Origin: Ophiura sarsii
Lineage: Eukaryota; Echinodermata; Ophiuroidea; Amphilepidida; Ophiuridae
NCBI GenBank assembly: GCA_035610835.1
Contig: CM069455.1
Span: 34,987,596-35,051,595 of the forward strand
DNA: 64,000 nucleotides
Reading direction: 5' to 3'
Position numbers and translations under genes: made by a program. A model generated the notes under the pieces. That model ran no database searches and was not told the DNA's origin. It was given only the letters and a program-made list of their open reading frames with translations. Within the stretch, counting starts at the first letter, position 1. The number at the start of each line of letters is the position of its first letter. This document shows positions 23,815 to 35,935 of the stretch, one piece after another.

Positions 23815-24312
23815 AATTTTGATATTCTTTTTTTTTTTATATTCTGCATTGTGAAATTGACAATTACACGGACAAAATACATACTACGTAGATGATTATA
23901 CAACAAATGAATCCTGCCCATACAAGATCCTTGCTAATCATGAGCACGCGCATGTGGTGTGAAAATTGGAACAATTAACTAGTTCTAGAAACACGGTTGG
24001 CATTATTCATAATACCCGAACAGATTGAGACGATATGCCTGAGAGCTAAGTGTAGAAGCGTATTACATGTGTCTCATACTGCAGCCGTTGTCACTTGATT
24101 TAGGATGAACACTTCAGTATTAGTTGGTGGGAGTGTTTTGGTCTGGATTCGCTACTGGAGACGTTGTTCTTGGTACATTACGTGAAATACTCGTAACAAT
24201 CGACATCTTATACAGAGGAAAATTGTTACTCATGTGGACTTGAGAGTAGCAATTTTGAAACACAAGTCGGGATTGACAACACTCGTTATTTGAGGTAAGG
24301 TTATATTAACTT
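23815..24312 (+). repeat. R repeat, copy 3
   Basis: The most diverged long copy: ACACGGACAAAATACATAC, TACAACAAATGAATCCTGCC, CTAGTTCTAGAAACACGGTT, then ATGAACACTTCAGTATTAG. The frame shifts within the first dozen codons. It still ends in GAGGTAAGG. Confidence 0.8.
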
Positions 24313-26520
24313 TGCGCCGTCTAATAATAACCGGGAATAATTACAGTTTCATATTATGGAACTAGTGATAGGTTATAACTAGTGATCCAATTACAGTATA
24401 TATATACATTTGTATTAGTTTACAATCAAGGAAATAGCTCTGTATTGAAGCTGTTAGCAGGGTTATTGATGTGGTTCAAGTATCTCCATTGGATTGTGCT
24501 GATCACGTTGTTCGTTTTGCAGATCATTTCTTGGTAATATGTGTATGCTGAAGTTACACTTTCAAGACCTGCATGTAAAAATCAAATAGTTTGTTCGAAT
24601 CACACACTAGCTTATAAGTTAAGGCATGAGTGGACGCTTGTTTTATGTGTCCTACTTGAATTGCTGAACTTGCGGAAGTCGTGGTGCTTCATCGTTTTTG
24701 AATCTTACTTTACAAGTGTTTGCATCAAACGCACCTACTTACAAATTGGTACGCGATTTTGTTATGAATTAGTTCATGAATTGAGATTTATTACCACGAA
24801 TTTGTATTCTATTTGGTTTGTTATTTTGTTTATTTGTATTATTTTTTTAAATCCGGGTGTCTCTAGCTTAGTTAGGATGCTCCACCATGTGAAAATGTGA
24901 ATATGCCAACACTTGTTACAGTGGCATATCGCAGATAGTGTGCACACTTTTGACATGTGGGGTATTCTTGGGTGACCCAATCACACTTATGAAGTACTTA
25001 TAGTGATTTTTTTGTTAAAGATACTGGGCTAATCATGAACACACGTATTATGTGGTTCTTCTCTCTGGTTCTGGTTGTATACTCCGACACGTACCCATAT
25101 GTGGACTTGAAGTTGGGACTTTATTAGGCAAGAGACACTTTTAGTTATGGTACACACGATGATACAAATGTTTCTCTAGTTTACTTAAATGACCTAAATT
25201 GATAATTGGCCAGATGTCGATTTCATTTACCCAATCTGCAAATCTATAATTCCACAAAAATAGGACGAGTAATTTCTGATATATTTCAATTTTAGAACAC
25301 TTGTTATATTACTTGTACATGAACAGAATAAACGCTAATATCAAACTCAAATGTCCATGTTTGCTACTAAATTGATAATAAGCCACAATCATTTGTTGTT
25401 GTTGTAAATAGACTGATTAAACTACATGTATATGGTTCAGTTAGTACAACTGACTAGGGATTAGGGACCAGGGAAACCAATTGTCATAGTTTGTCATTTT
25501 GCCATAACTAGTATTAGCCTTCTGTATATTAATTCTTTATATACAATGGCCGGCCATGACCGGTACAATTTGTCGCACAATATGACTTCTCAAAACTATT
25601 ATTATATCATACTATCTCCGAGTTTCCGATGCAACACAATTATAGTAGAGATATAGTTAGGCCAAGCTGACCTCTCAGGTAGGATCGGTCGGTCGTTTTT
25701 TGTTGTTTTTGTTTGGTGGATCAAAATGTCAACCAACAAAATATTTAAAAATCTTTGAACAATTTCGATTTGTTTTCTTTTTTTAAAGCGATTGTGTAAA
25801 AGCACGAATCTTTTTGAAATTTCGAGAGAAAAAAATGGGTGGGTCGAGAACAGGTTTTTTTACCATGTTTACCATGTTTACGTCTCTTTATCTCAAATGA
25901 ATTGTTAATATACTTGAGCAAGACGGTGCCAAATACTTATATATCGGTCAGAGATCTTTGATACCCCTGAACTTCTTATTTTCTGTAAAAACGCAGCTGC
26001 ATTTTTTGTTATCAAAATAAAAGATGCTCATGCATTCATGTGCTGGCATAGTCTGTGCAATACTTCAAAGGAGAAAATTAGACAGCGTCGCTCAACTCGT
26101 CTCAAAATTCTTTTCACTTAGAATGTTTACTATTATACCCTAATATTTCCCCCACATTAGTATTATCGGCGTGCAGTAAGCATACACACTCGATATGCAA
26201 GTCAAAATGAGCTTGCTATGGTTAGATCAGTTCCAAATTGGCGATGCCTCCTTACAGCAGCGAATGAATACAGAAAGACGCGGGCGCACATGAGCGGCAA
26301 TAAGTGCACTATTAATCATGACGCGTGTATGGGGCCAAAACCACGTGATTGTGGCCATAATCACACACGTACGCTTGGATTACTTTTGCGCGCAGAGAGA
26401 TAAAAAACCGAATATTTCTCGCCAATTTGGTACTGAATAAACTATAACATACATTCATGTTTCCTGCAAATTCACGTAAAAGAGAAGCCATCAAAGGAGG
26501 AAGGTGCCGATTATTTGTCT
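24313..26520. other. Unique AT-rich DNA with no supported gene
   Basis: The longest frame (24,541-24,900, 119 codons) is rich in hydrophobic and Cys residues. It has no recognisable domain, no splice or promoter context, and a length expected by chance in DNA of this composition. Two short tandem words occur: GGTCGGTCGGTCG near 25,686 and ACCATGTTTACCATGTTTAC near 25,862. I see no mobile-element ends here. Confidence 0.6.
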
Positions 26521-26521
26521 T

Positions 26522-26946
26522 TTAACACTTTCCACGCGGCTATTAGTTTTACCACAGTATTAAATTTATGTCGTCTGACGATTGCGAGTTACGACTTCTA
26601 TTCCAGAAGGTCTAGGCCTATACTTTGATTTTTTTTACTATGCTCTTCCTTGCGGAATTGAGCACTCTATTCAAAGGTAATCTACCTATTGGCATAATGT
26701 CATAATGTCGATACATGATATGATATTATAATACAACAAATATTTTGTTCAGAAACCTTTCCCAACTTCCAAAGTCTATTTCAAGGATTACTGAACCAAT
26801 AATAGGCATGTTTGTACTTTATGTAATACATTTCTCATGGTGAATCTAAATATGAAGATACAATTCAATAATAACGACATTTTTAAAACATTTTGTGAAA
26901 TTTTGGAACTGTCGTCTGCAGACGACTGCCGCGTGAAAAGTGTTAA
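26522..26946 (-). mobile_element. TTAA-flanked MITE, family A, split by another repeat
   Basis: Perfect flanks: TTAA at 26,522-26,525 and at 26,943-26,946, with CACTTTCCACGCGGC and CTGCCGCGTGAAAAGTG as ends. The family sequence stops at about 26,560 and resumes at about 26,746 (CAGAAACCTTTCCCAACTTC). The inserted segment of about 185 bases is itself a dispersed repeat also seen near 8,625-8,710 and 44,580-44,840. Confidence 0.85.
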
Positions 26947-26949
26947 CAA

Positions 26950-28060
26950 ACTAATATTCTTATACGAGCACGGAAATAGATTTAAAAGATTATAATTCAA
27001 AATCAGTATTGATTCAAACGTAGAAGCATACTTTACGTTTTGGTATTTTGGGTTTTTCTTCCTAAAAATATAATCTCCTGCTTGAATCCACAGAATGAAC
27101 ATAGAGTAAAGATCGTTCGTTGAAGTATCCAATGTCGTTTAATTTGTCAAAAAACAAATAATAACCATTTGGACAACCTTTTATCAAATGTCCTTCACAT
27201 TCACTCAACATCACTGTGTGTAAAATATGTACGCAATACTCAGTGATGATTTGAATTAATAAGGGCATATAAATCATAGATGATTATAATACCAACTGTG
27301 ATGATAGTTATGCAGATTTTCAATATTAAGCTTGTTAGTCCAGAAATGGAATCCAATTAGACAATAGATTAGCCGACGGTATGATAAACTAGTATCATGA
27401 CGAGCATACACTGCTGAGCTGATTTATTGCGGTCGGCTGACTGCTATGTCCAATGACATTTCTAACTGTTACCATGGCTACGAGACTCGCTACTGGTTTG
27501 CCACCTGCCCACCTGGCTATCAAGTTTCATGACAAACCATAGACGTTGAAACGAGGACGAGGGAGACGCGTCACCTAAAACTTCTACTGCCCCCTAAATG
27601 TTGCCAAGTGCCCTATTAGCATTTGTATAGCACACGTGTAATAAGATATGTCCTCGTCCCACTAAATTGTCCCCGCCGCTCCCCCTATAATGTCATGCTT
27701 CCGCTAGCATTGACGACAACTCCACATAACAACGGAATTTACAGGTCCTTATCCAAGATATGTGTTTAACATACCTGCGTCATGGGATTGGTTTTAAGAA
27801 CCAATTATATGTCTTTTTATCTATCAGAAGGTGTCTGTCCTTCGGGGGTGCGTGTCAGTCTGTCTTTTTGTCAGGATGTCTGTTCGCTGTGATATCGTCA
27901 CAAAGTACAACGTATGCTCAGAATAGTGCGTATCAAAGTTTGGAGGGGGTACAGCAAATGAACGTAGGCGACGGTAAATTCCGTGTGATTCCGTAGAAAT
28001 ACGTTTGGTGATCGGAAAGTGTAAAGCACTGATAGCATCTCGCGAAGGAAATTAACGCGT
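26950..28060. other. Mostly unique DNA with no supported gene
   Basis: Several short frames (up to 114 codons on the minus strand at 26,788-27,132, which begins within the MITE) show no family resemblance. The frame at 27,760-27,996 reads through a region rich in CTGTC words and looks compositional. GC rises around 27,400-27,720, but without a promoter-like or exon-like pattern that I can support. Confidence 0.5.
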
Positions 28061-28079
28061 TGATAAACATTTTAATTAA

Positions 28080-28161
28080 TAACTTTAGTGAGGCGGGAGT
28101 GCGGGAGAAAGAGTGTCTCGGCGGGAGACTCCTGCCTAATACGGGAGAGTTGACAGCCCTG
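28080..28161 (-). mobile_element. hAT-like transposon end fragment
   Basis: On the minus strand the segment begins at 28,161 with CAGGGCTGTCAACTCTCCCG and continues TATTAGGCAGG, AGTCTCCCG and CTCCCGCACTCCCGCCTC. CAGGGCTG(C/T)CAACTCTC is a familiar hAT-type terminal sequence in animals. I find no matching second end nearby, so this looks like a solo terminus. A pentanucleotide microsatellite (TAATA)n follows at 28,231-28,256. Confidence 0.5.
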
Positions 28162-28230
28162 ATGAAGGCCAGATTCGTTTTTTAAGGCGAGGTTTCCAAA
28201 CTGGATGACAACATGTTGCATAAGTTTTTT

Positions 28231-28256
28231 TTATAATATAATATAATATAATATAA
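28231..28256 (+). repeat. (TAATA)n microsatellite
   Basis: About five head-to-tail copies of the five-base word, preceded by a run of T. Confidence 0.9.
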
Positions 28257-28287
28257 ACCAATAAGCTGACTGACTATACTATATATA

Positions 28288-29275
28288 GTATTGACCGATC
28301 AATATTAACCCTTAACTGCTCGAATCCAGTAAGTACATTAACAAATCATACCAATGTCGATAATTAGCCTCGACGATGGTTGAATCCAATACATTGTTGT
28401 GTTTAACTTGAAACGGTGTTTAATTAATTATTTCAAGTACAACTTTATTACAACCACACACAAAACCAAACAAAATAAATGTTGCACCACGTGCAAGATG
28501 TTGTCATCCGGTATTGATCGATCAATATTAACCACTCAACTACTCGATTCTAGTAAATACATTAACAAGCACAGCACACACCAATGTAGCTAATTAGCCT
28601 CGACAATAATTCAGTTCAATCCAATGATGTGTTTAAAGGGACACAATGTCATGTTGACTTTTTTAATTTTACTTATTTAATTTACTTCAGAATTCAAGAT
28701 TGCCATTATTGTTGTTTCTACTAAAAAAAACCCAGCAAAACTTGATTAAAACAATGTTTTAAATATGTTGGAATACCACCCTTAACCATGTACAATGCTG
28801 GTTGCGGCTCTACCAGCATTTTTGAATCGACGTTTTGTTGTACAAAGACTTAATCCTTATAGGTGTTATTTCATACATGTAATGCAATTGTAAAAATATA
28901 CAAATCCCAGTTGTTATCATATATTTTTGTAATTGAGGGCGCTGCCTCCACCTATTCTTTTAATACCCCTTTAGCTTGAAACGGTGTTTAATCACTCCGA
29001 GCACTAGTTTGTTTACAACCACACACAAAAAAAAATAATTAAATGTTGTACCACGTGCAAGGTGTTGTCATCCGGTATTGATCGATCAATATTAACCACT
29101 CAACTACTCGAATCCGGTAAAAAACATTAACAAGCTCAGCATTCATACCAATGTCGCTAATTAGCCTCGACAATAGTTGAATCCTTTCCAATGATGTGTT
29201 CAACTTGAAAAAAGGTTTTTAATCATTCCAAGCATTTTATTACAACCCACACACAACACAAGATGTTGTCATCCT
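28288..29275 (+). repeat. Tandem array of about 205-bp monomers
   Basis: Monomers begin near 28,288, 28,509 and 29,070. Each contains GATCGATCAATATTAACC, AATTAGCCTCGACAAT, CTTGAAACGGTGTTTAAT, ACAACCACACACAAAA and CACGTGCAAGRTGTTGTCAT. The middle monomer is split by an insertion at 28,634-28,972. The start of unit B (35,269) falls inside this monomer at TTTAATCACTCCGAACACTAG, so the array is the likely substrate for the downstream duplication. Confidence 0.85.
28634..28972. mobile_element. Insertion inside a 205-bp monomer, AAAGGG ends
   Basis: Comparing monomers, GTGTTTAA continues into CTTGAAACGG, but here the two are separated by about 337 bases beginning AAAGGGACACAATG and ending AATACCCCTTT. 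The short inverted ends (TAAAGGG type) and flanking TTTA/TTTA-like bases suggest a small DNA transposon. The exact target duplication (about 3 bases) is ambiguous. Confidence 0.6.
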
Positions 29276-29833
29276 GTATCGATTTTAACCCGATGTGAAA
29301 ACACAGGTTGGTAACATGTGTACGAGCCTAATACCGTATATGAAAATATCGCTGATTAAACATCAAAAATGTCCAAATTATTAATTATATTTAAGTTAAA
29401 TCTCCAAATCCAACCGTTTGAGGGTGAAATTAATTAGTTTTAAATTATAAATGAGAGTGTTGTAATAGTTTTGTGTAAATCTACGAGTACGCAAATAATC
29501 CAATACGAAAAGCAGATTCGGGCTTATCCCGTCGATCGCCCTTTGATTCTATTTAATTAATCATGTACTTAACAGTTTCCAAAATATATATAGACGGTTT
29601 ATTAGCGTTCGAAAATGACTGTGAACGCGTCTCTTATTAATTATGGACCGTGTTTGAGTGGCCAATCGTGTGTGGATTGTGTCAATATACCATCATTACT
29701 ATTTACGGTAATATGCAATCGACACCACTCCATTAAAAGGCCGTTTTCATCCAGGTGTTTTAACACGTCCTGGAATGTTTGTATTAGCGAAACCTGATCG
29801 CGTTAAACAAGTGGTTATGGAGTACATATCTAA

Positions 29834-29910
29834 TACAGGGTGTCCCCAAAGTTACTAACCTCTCATCTTGAAATGACATAATGTACTGGAGAAAGTTGAG
29901 ACACCCTGTA
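29834..29910. mobile_element. 77-bp miniature element with TACAGGGTGTC ends
   Basis: TACAGGGTGTCCCCAAAG at the left and GTTGAGACACCCTGTA at the right give 11-base inverted ends. TACAGGGTGTC is a common animal mariner-type terminal word. It is copied in unit B at 35,936-36,003. It is too short to carry anything but ends. Confidence 0.65.
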
Positions 29911-31630
29911 CGTGAATGAGACTGATTAATAAACTCGTGTTATGCGCGAGAGGACAGTTTATTATTACAAACAGTTGTACCATGATAAAACGTCCATTTT
30001 CATCAGTAAGGTCGTCAATCAGTTTAGATCATGGAGTCGGTGTCACGACGTTGTAGCTGATATAATAACCATTCACAATACATATTTGACCGTGTTTTGT
30101 ATGTCTCTAGTATCAAGAACATATAATAGGTATTCATAACTTACACACATCAGTTGATTTGCGCGCTATCAAATTAAAATGTCTTCCATATGAACAAGGC
30201 ATATATACATCATTCAACAATTTAGGTCATTATGAAGAAAGGAAATTGGCTCACGTAAACATATACATCACACATTACACCAAATTGGATTCAAAACTGA
30301 ATTAGCCCATTTGGCTCATATTTGTAATATCTCTAATATGGAGAAATGAGCTGAATAGTCAGTGAGCCAAGAAACATCATTCTCTGCTCTAATGGATTAT
30401 CCGCAGGTCGGTTTGATTGGTTAGATTAGGATTTACGTGGCCAAAGATTTCTGACTCTGCTCTTGTTAATGGGTGCAACAATACGTTGTAAAGCATCCTA
30501 AAGGCCAAACAAAGAAGGTCTGTCTCAGAAACATTTGGCCACATTTTCTTTTTTTAGAAAATAGGCTATGAGGTATGCGATTTTTTTTTTGTTGTTGTTG
30601 CTAATCCAAGCTTACAGAGACCTTTTTTTTAAAAATATTTTGTAAAAAATCAACACACAAATCAGCGCGGAGACCTACGCGCAGTAGTTCATTTCACATA
30701 CCAATGCGGGCTTCTGAGACTAATTATTTGGTTAAGAGATCAAATCTACCAAATCTTACGATTTTGTGTGTTGCATAAATAACCAAAAGATGTTACTAGA
30801 TTTGTTAAATAAATAAATAATATTGGATGAATACACTTTCTAACACCTCATATATGACGATATGGGTAGTACAGATTATTTTGTAAATGTCATTTTGGAA
30901 TATTATGTTTCAGACTTGATTGATTATGATTGAAATAAACCGAAAAGTAGCTTACTTTATCATGTATGGTAGTATAGGTGCTAATAGTTAGCATAAACAT
31001 TTCTGCATAAAACGAGATCAGTAATGATTCGTCTCACTTGAGAGGTACACTAGCAAACCGAACGTGTACTCACTCAGCCATTTCCTTATGATCGTCGTCA
31101 CTGTTTGCTGGCTTCCAGTACCTGTACACGGGTATCGTTTGCTTTGTACCCGTATCACCCGTATCATATCAGAACTTTCGGTATGCGGTAAAAAAAAACA
31201 ATAGCCGCAGAGTAGCAGCTACTTTGTTGGTACTTTACTGGTACTAAGCATACCTGCATAGGTAATAGCAGCAGTGTAACCACAATGCCGAGCATAAGAA
31301 AATCGCAAGCTACTTTGACGCCTTGTATGTAACAAATTGAGAGAGAAAACACTGGGAACAAATTCAACTAACTGCGTTAGCCCATATTTTAGTCATTATT
31401 TAAAAAGAAATCATTATAAAAGATTGTCTCGTGTATAGGTTTTTAAAGAGTCCAATTGGCTTGATAATACTTAAATATTTATAAATGACCCGAATAGAAC
31501 TATGCAGTAAAAGTAAAAGTGCGCTCAGGTATGAGGAATTATACATTATTTGACTGGTTTCAAATGAAGGCCCTACCGTGAAAATAAACGTTCAATTGTT
31601 TTCTTTTAAATGAGATGATCAATCGCCTAT

Positions 31631-33084
31631 ATTAAGGGGGAAATGGTTGTCTGGGGTCAAAAGCCCGTATATAGAACGTCAATTTTAACAACTTTCCCAA
31701 AACTTGACCCACAAGTGTTATATACCATAGCACTTATCGCAAACTTTCAAATTTGACTTAAAATTTTGCTCTGGTTGCCATAGAAACGCAGGGCCTCTGA
31801 TTGGCTAAACACCGTAACAAGTGTAACTAAAAACGCTAACTAGTAGTATACTGGTATTTGGGTTGAAGGTTTGCTTTAAAACATATCAAACCTCACTGTC
31901 AACATTTATGAGCCTTGGTCAGAACTTAGACAATTATTTTCTGAGCACGATTTATTCAAAACCGTGATTCCCTAACTTAAAATGAGGACTCCAGAGGCAA
32001 AATACTACTTAATTTTGCGATCTATTTAATTTTGCGATCTAGTTAATTTTGCGATCTATTTAATTTTGCGAATATATTACAGGCTCAAAATCGCAAAAAT
32101 AAATACTACACATTTTGCCATTGATGCTTTATGATAAGTGGTCATGATTTTGACTTGATTAAATTAAGAAATCGCTACACTGAACATGCAAAAGTAGTGT
32201 TTCAATCCACAAAAATAACCAATTGCAAAATGAGCAATTTGGCCTGATTTGGCAATATGTTTCCAGATTCGGAAACATATTACAGATTGCCAGATTTGGA
32301 CATTTGCCCTGACTGATAATTCAAATTTGGAAACGAATTATAAAATTCAGGATCCATGAAGTTGTAGACAATCATGGTCTTAATATGTATACCAAATATT
32401 ATACAAATCCAACATTTCGTTTTTGAGTTAAACGCGCAGAAAAAGTCAAGTTTGCGCTTTTCTACGTTTTGAGATATCAGGGTTTTAAAAATCACATATC
32501 GTAGAGGGCGTTTTTCATTAGAAAACAAACCTTCGCATCCATTTGTTTAACATTTATGTTTGTAACAATAATTATTTTATTTCATAATCAAAGTTTTGCT
32601 AAGATAAATACAGTAAATTAATTGATATAGGTTTTTATATACCATTGCCATGGCAACTCCTTCAATATACATGTAGCAGGGTGAAAAAACAATAAAATAC
32701 ATAAAAAATACACCAACATTACGTAATATGAATCAAATTTCATTGTAAATATAATTTCAATATTTATAATACCATTCTTGACTATAAGATGTTTTATTAA
32801 ACCTTCGATAATGGTTTTCCCAAATTTAGTTAAATATCACTGCTTGAAAATTATTACATGTAATCTAATAGGAAACCGCTATTTTGATACAAGTTCGCCT
32901 CACCGATATAACTTTGTTCAAACACAACATTAAAACGAAATGTCCGATATCAGTCAAATAAAAAAGCATTTTGAAGCTAACATTTTACTGCATGATGTTT
33001 GCAATATCTCATTTTTCCTTACCTAGCCAAAAACATATAATAAATGTCTGACCCCTAACACGCCTCCCCCCCCCCCCCCATCCA
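31631..33084. other. Unit A-specific DNA, no gene seen
   Basis: Holds a tandem 18-base repeat (32,009-32,076) and otherwise AT-rich sequence without recognisable ends. The minus-strand frame at 32,280-32,528 is unremarkable. A poly-C run of about 15 bases sits at the right edge (33,066-33,080), where homology with unit B resumes. Confidence 0.5.
32009..32076 (+). repeat. 18-bp tandem repeat
   Basis: Almost four head-to-tail copies of TTAATTTTGCGATCTATT, with one substitution (CTAGT) in the second and a degenerate last copy. Confidence 0.92.
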
Positions 33085-33179
33085 CCCTTAATTAGAGATT
33101 ATAATAAAGTAAAAATCTTGGGATGTTATACACTTGAGTGAATCCATTGACTGACGTACACTTTGAGAGGGTTAGATTA

Positions 33180-33490
33180 AAGGTGCATGTTCCGATCAAT
33201 TTCGGGTGGCTATGATTTTTTTTGTTCACATCAAGATATTTTGATATTAGAAGAATCCATCCAAAAATTATAGACTAAAATGTGGTGACTTACTGCCAAA
33301 TGTGGTTTACCACCAGCCAGATTGTGTACTATCCAATGAGAACATTTCTTGTCACCCTGTGCTTCTAAAATAAGAACCATTGGAGTTGTGCAACTCAAAC
33401 ATTGGAATGTGACAATTTTAAAGATGACCATCCAAAATGTGAAATAGAAAACATCAAGTCGAAAATCGGGCCAGCAATCAGATCATCTAC
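33180..33490 (-). repeat. Dispersed repeat family E, inverted copy in unit A
   Basis: Contains GGTGCATGTTCCGATCA, CACATCAAGATATTTTGAT, a degenerate GGTTTACCACCAGCC and AAAATCGGGCCAGCAATCAG, in the reverse order and strand of 8,117-8,440. It is part of the duplicated unit A/B, so the copy at 37,606-37,960 arose with that duplication. Confidence 0.75.
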
Positions 33491-33959
33491 CTTTAATATT
33501 GAAAGTTCATATGAATTGAACCTAATACTCACCATGGGATATATGTATCTATCTTTATCATATATAGCTAAAAGAGGACGTTAGGGAGACACCATAATGG
33601 ATCTAGAGACCAAGGTTTTCTAAACCTGCCTATCATCAGCTGTTCTGATCAGGTGGTCAGTAATGGTCAAAACTCAATTCTGTCCACTGTTCGATATTGT
33701 TCATTCATGTCTTTGTTGGGCTTCACCTATCTGTGTCTTGCGGGGGATATTAGTGGGTATGAGGTTACTGGGAAGTGCTACCAAATATGGTTCCATTTTT
33801 AGCCAGTCTGGTAAATAACTGAACGTTTTTCGTAGCCATTTATAGTAAATGTATGGATCTAATAGGCATATCCTTAATTTTGCTGTTTTTCACATACATT
33901 TCAGCAAAATCTGTCAAATATATAGGAGAATTATTATGTCTCCGGTAAACATATGGGTC

Positions 33960-34230
33960 CTTTTTCGCCCGGAAATTGGTAAATGTTTGGGTCATTTTAA
34001 ATTTTGCTGGCGGCACATCCCTCCCAAAATTATCCGAGTACCCCCACCCCGGATTACTTGCTCCCTGAACAATTATATTTGCCGGGCTGTCCTTGCGTCT
34101 AATAACATAACAAACAAACACACACACAAAAATGAACACCCCCAACAAACACCCCAGCAAACCAACCAACAAACACTAAAACCAACAAACACACACCGAA
34201 ATATAAACACAAAGACAAAATACATGCGTG
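33960..34230 (-). repeat. GGTACTCGGATAATTTTGGG-type repeat with CA-rich tail
   Basis: On the minus strand this reads GGGTACTCGGATAATTTTGG, GATGTGCCGCCAGC and GCGAAAAAGGACCCATATG. Words of this kind (GGGTACTCGGAT, GTGCCGCC, AAAGGACCCATATT) recur in several invertebrate genomes as a dispersed repeat; that is from memory and uncertain. The minus-strand frame 33,840-34,172 (110 codons) crosses it and starts in the ACAAACAAACACACAC low-complexity tract (34,108-34,230), giving a false membrane-like N terminus. Confidence 0.4.
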
Positions 34231-34378
34231 TCAACTTTAAAGTCAACGCATCTGTAGGAAAAGTAGCTTTTTAGGCTTAAAATAGATCATTTTAACCTCT
34301 GGTGACCCCTGTGTGACCTCTGACCTGTCATGCTTACTAACTTGAGTAGTAGTTCAACCAAGGGTACTTCTGACAATG

Positions 34379-34450
34379 TACGAGGGGTATCAAAAAGTTC
34401 TTGAAATCACCCAGAAGTGAAGGAGTCAGAAACTTTTTTGTTTTGTTATG
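34379..34450 (+). mobile_element. Mariner-like transposon end
   Basis: TACGAGGGGTATCAAAAAGT, then TCTTGAAATCACCCAGAAG, resembles the terminal region of animal mariner elements (TACGAGGG..TCAAAAAGTTC). No transposase frame or second end is apparent within unit A, so it is a remnant. Confidence 0.5.
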
Positions 34451-34586
34451 TGACCCTTGAGACATCTTTAAAAGTCCCTGTGCAAAGTCACACATCTCTC
34501 CCACTATTCATTACCTGTCCACAGGCCGCCATTGTAGAGATCCTCAGATTGACCGCCATCGATTGATCCTCAGATTGCCTCAGATT

Positions 34587-34783
34587 GCGTTATTCCCAAA
34601 ACAGCAATAAATAGTTTAAAGTGTTGACAGAAAGGTGTCAAAGGTCGTTACAAACAAGTTGGTAACAATAATATTGTGGGTAACATTGGGTGTACACAGA
34701 TTAAACTCTAATGACCCCTACATGACCTTTGACCCCTTTCTGTCAACACTTTGAACTATTTATTGCTGTTTTGGGAATAACGC
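34587..34783. mobile_element. Foldback element with GCGTTATTCCCAAAACAGC ends
   Basis: Arms of nearly 60 bases: GCGTTATTCCCAAAACAGCA on the left and TGCTGTTTTGGGAATAACGC on the right, continuing through AATAAATAGTT, GTGTTGACAGAAAGG and AAAGGTC. The loop is about 75 bases. It occupies the end of unit A's private block, so its right end coincides with the return of A/B homology. Confidence 0.8.
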
Positions 34784-35935
34784 AGAGGTGAATGACTTAT
34801 TTAACATTTTCTGATAAAAAAATCTTACACAAACATGACATTGAATGATATAAATAAACATAGCCTTCTGGGGTGTTTTTACAATCTTTAATCTGTGAGT
34901 ACTAAACGTCAAGAAAATTGATGTTATATGAGAACAGGTCATCTAAGGATGAATGAAATTGAATGAGCGGGAAAACATGCATACATCTGTTACGCTATTG
35001 TCTGCCTAAAGGCATTGATGTACATTTTTGTTCCGCTTATCAGCTGATGCGATTTTACGAAGTGGCCATTACTGCACAATAGCACCCATTAGTGCGACTG
35101 TGGATAACCTTTTCCTTGATTTGAAGTTCTGAAATGTTGCAACTTGTTCAAAGGTATAGTCGTGTAAATACAGAACACACGAAATGTTAACATGTTGACA
35201 GTCCGATATTTATGTGCACATTTTCATTTGACAACATTGAAATTATTGGCCATATGGTTATTCGCTATGTTTAATCACTCCGAACACTAGTTTGTTACAA
35301 CCACACACAAAAAACTAAACAAATTAAATGTTGTACCACGTGCAAGGTGTTGTCATCCTGTATCGATTTTAACCCGATGTGAAGACACAGGTTGGTAATA
35401 TGTGTACGAGCCTAATATCGTATATAAAAATACGTATATCGCTGATTAAAACATCAAAAAATGTCCAAATTATTAATCATATTTAAGTTAAATCTCCAAA
35501 TCCGACCGTTTGAGGGTGAAATTAATTAGTTTTAAATTATAAATTTGAGTGTTGTAATAGTTTTGTGTAAATCTACGAGTACGCAATTAATCCAATACAA
35601 AAAGCAGATTCGGGCTTATCCCGTCGATCGCCCTTTGATTCTATTTAATTAATCATGTACTTAACAGTTTCCAAAATATATATAGTCGGTTTATTAGCGT
35701 CCGAAAATGACTGTGAACGCGTCTCTTATTAATTATGGACCGTGTTTGAGTGGCCAATCGTGTGTGGATTGCGTCAATATACCATCATTACTATTTACGG
35801 TAATATGCAATCGACACCACTCCATTAAAAGACCGTTTCCAACCAGGTGTTTTAACACGTCCTGGAATGTTTGTATTAGCGAAACCTGATCGCGTTAAAC
35901 AAGTGGTTATGGAGTACATATCTAATACAGGGTGT

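Larger units (their letters stand above)
28990..35268 (+). repeat. Segmental duplication, unit A
   Basis: Paired in tandem with unit B. Blocks in common: 29,273-31,630 with 35,354-37,505; 33,085-33,960 with 37,510-38,388; 34,784-35,268 with 39,340-39,790. Unit A alone has 31,630-33,085 and about 30,498-30,718. Between the second and third shared blocks each unit has unrelated DNA (33,960-34,783 here). The repeated short frame at 29,615-29,797 and 35,707-35,889 is part of the copied DNA and I do not recognise it. Confidence 0.92.

Noticed and set aside
24541..24900. 119-codon frame in unique DNA
   Set aside because: No family resemblance and no splice sites that make a gene model. Kept only as a note in the unique-region entry.
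28288..29275. CRISPR-like array (regular spacing of repeats)
   Set aside because: The repeats are about 205 bases with no unique spacers, in an evidently eukaryotic context.
29615..29797. Repeated 60-codon frame (also 35,707-35,889) as a conserved small protein
   Set aside because: Conservation is explained by the A/B duplication. Flanking non-coding DNA is equally similar and no domain is seen.
33840..34274. Overlapping frames on both strands, the minus one with a membrane-like N terminus
   Set aside because: The hydrophobic stretch is the translation of a CA/GT-rich tract and the rest is a dispersed repeat. Long frames on both strands at once are typical of skewed composition.
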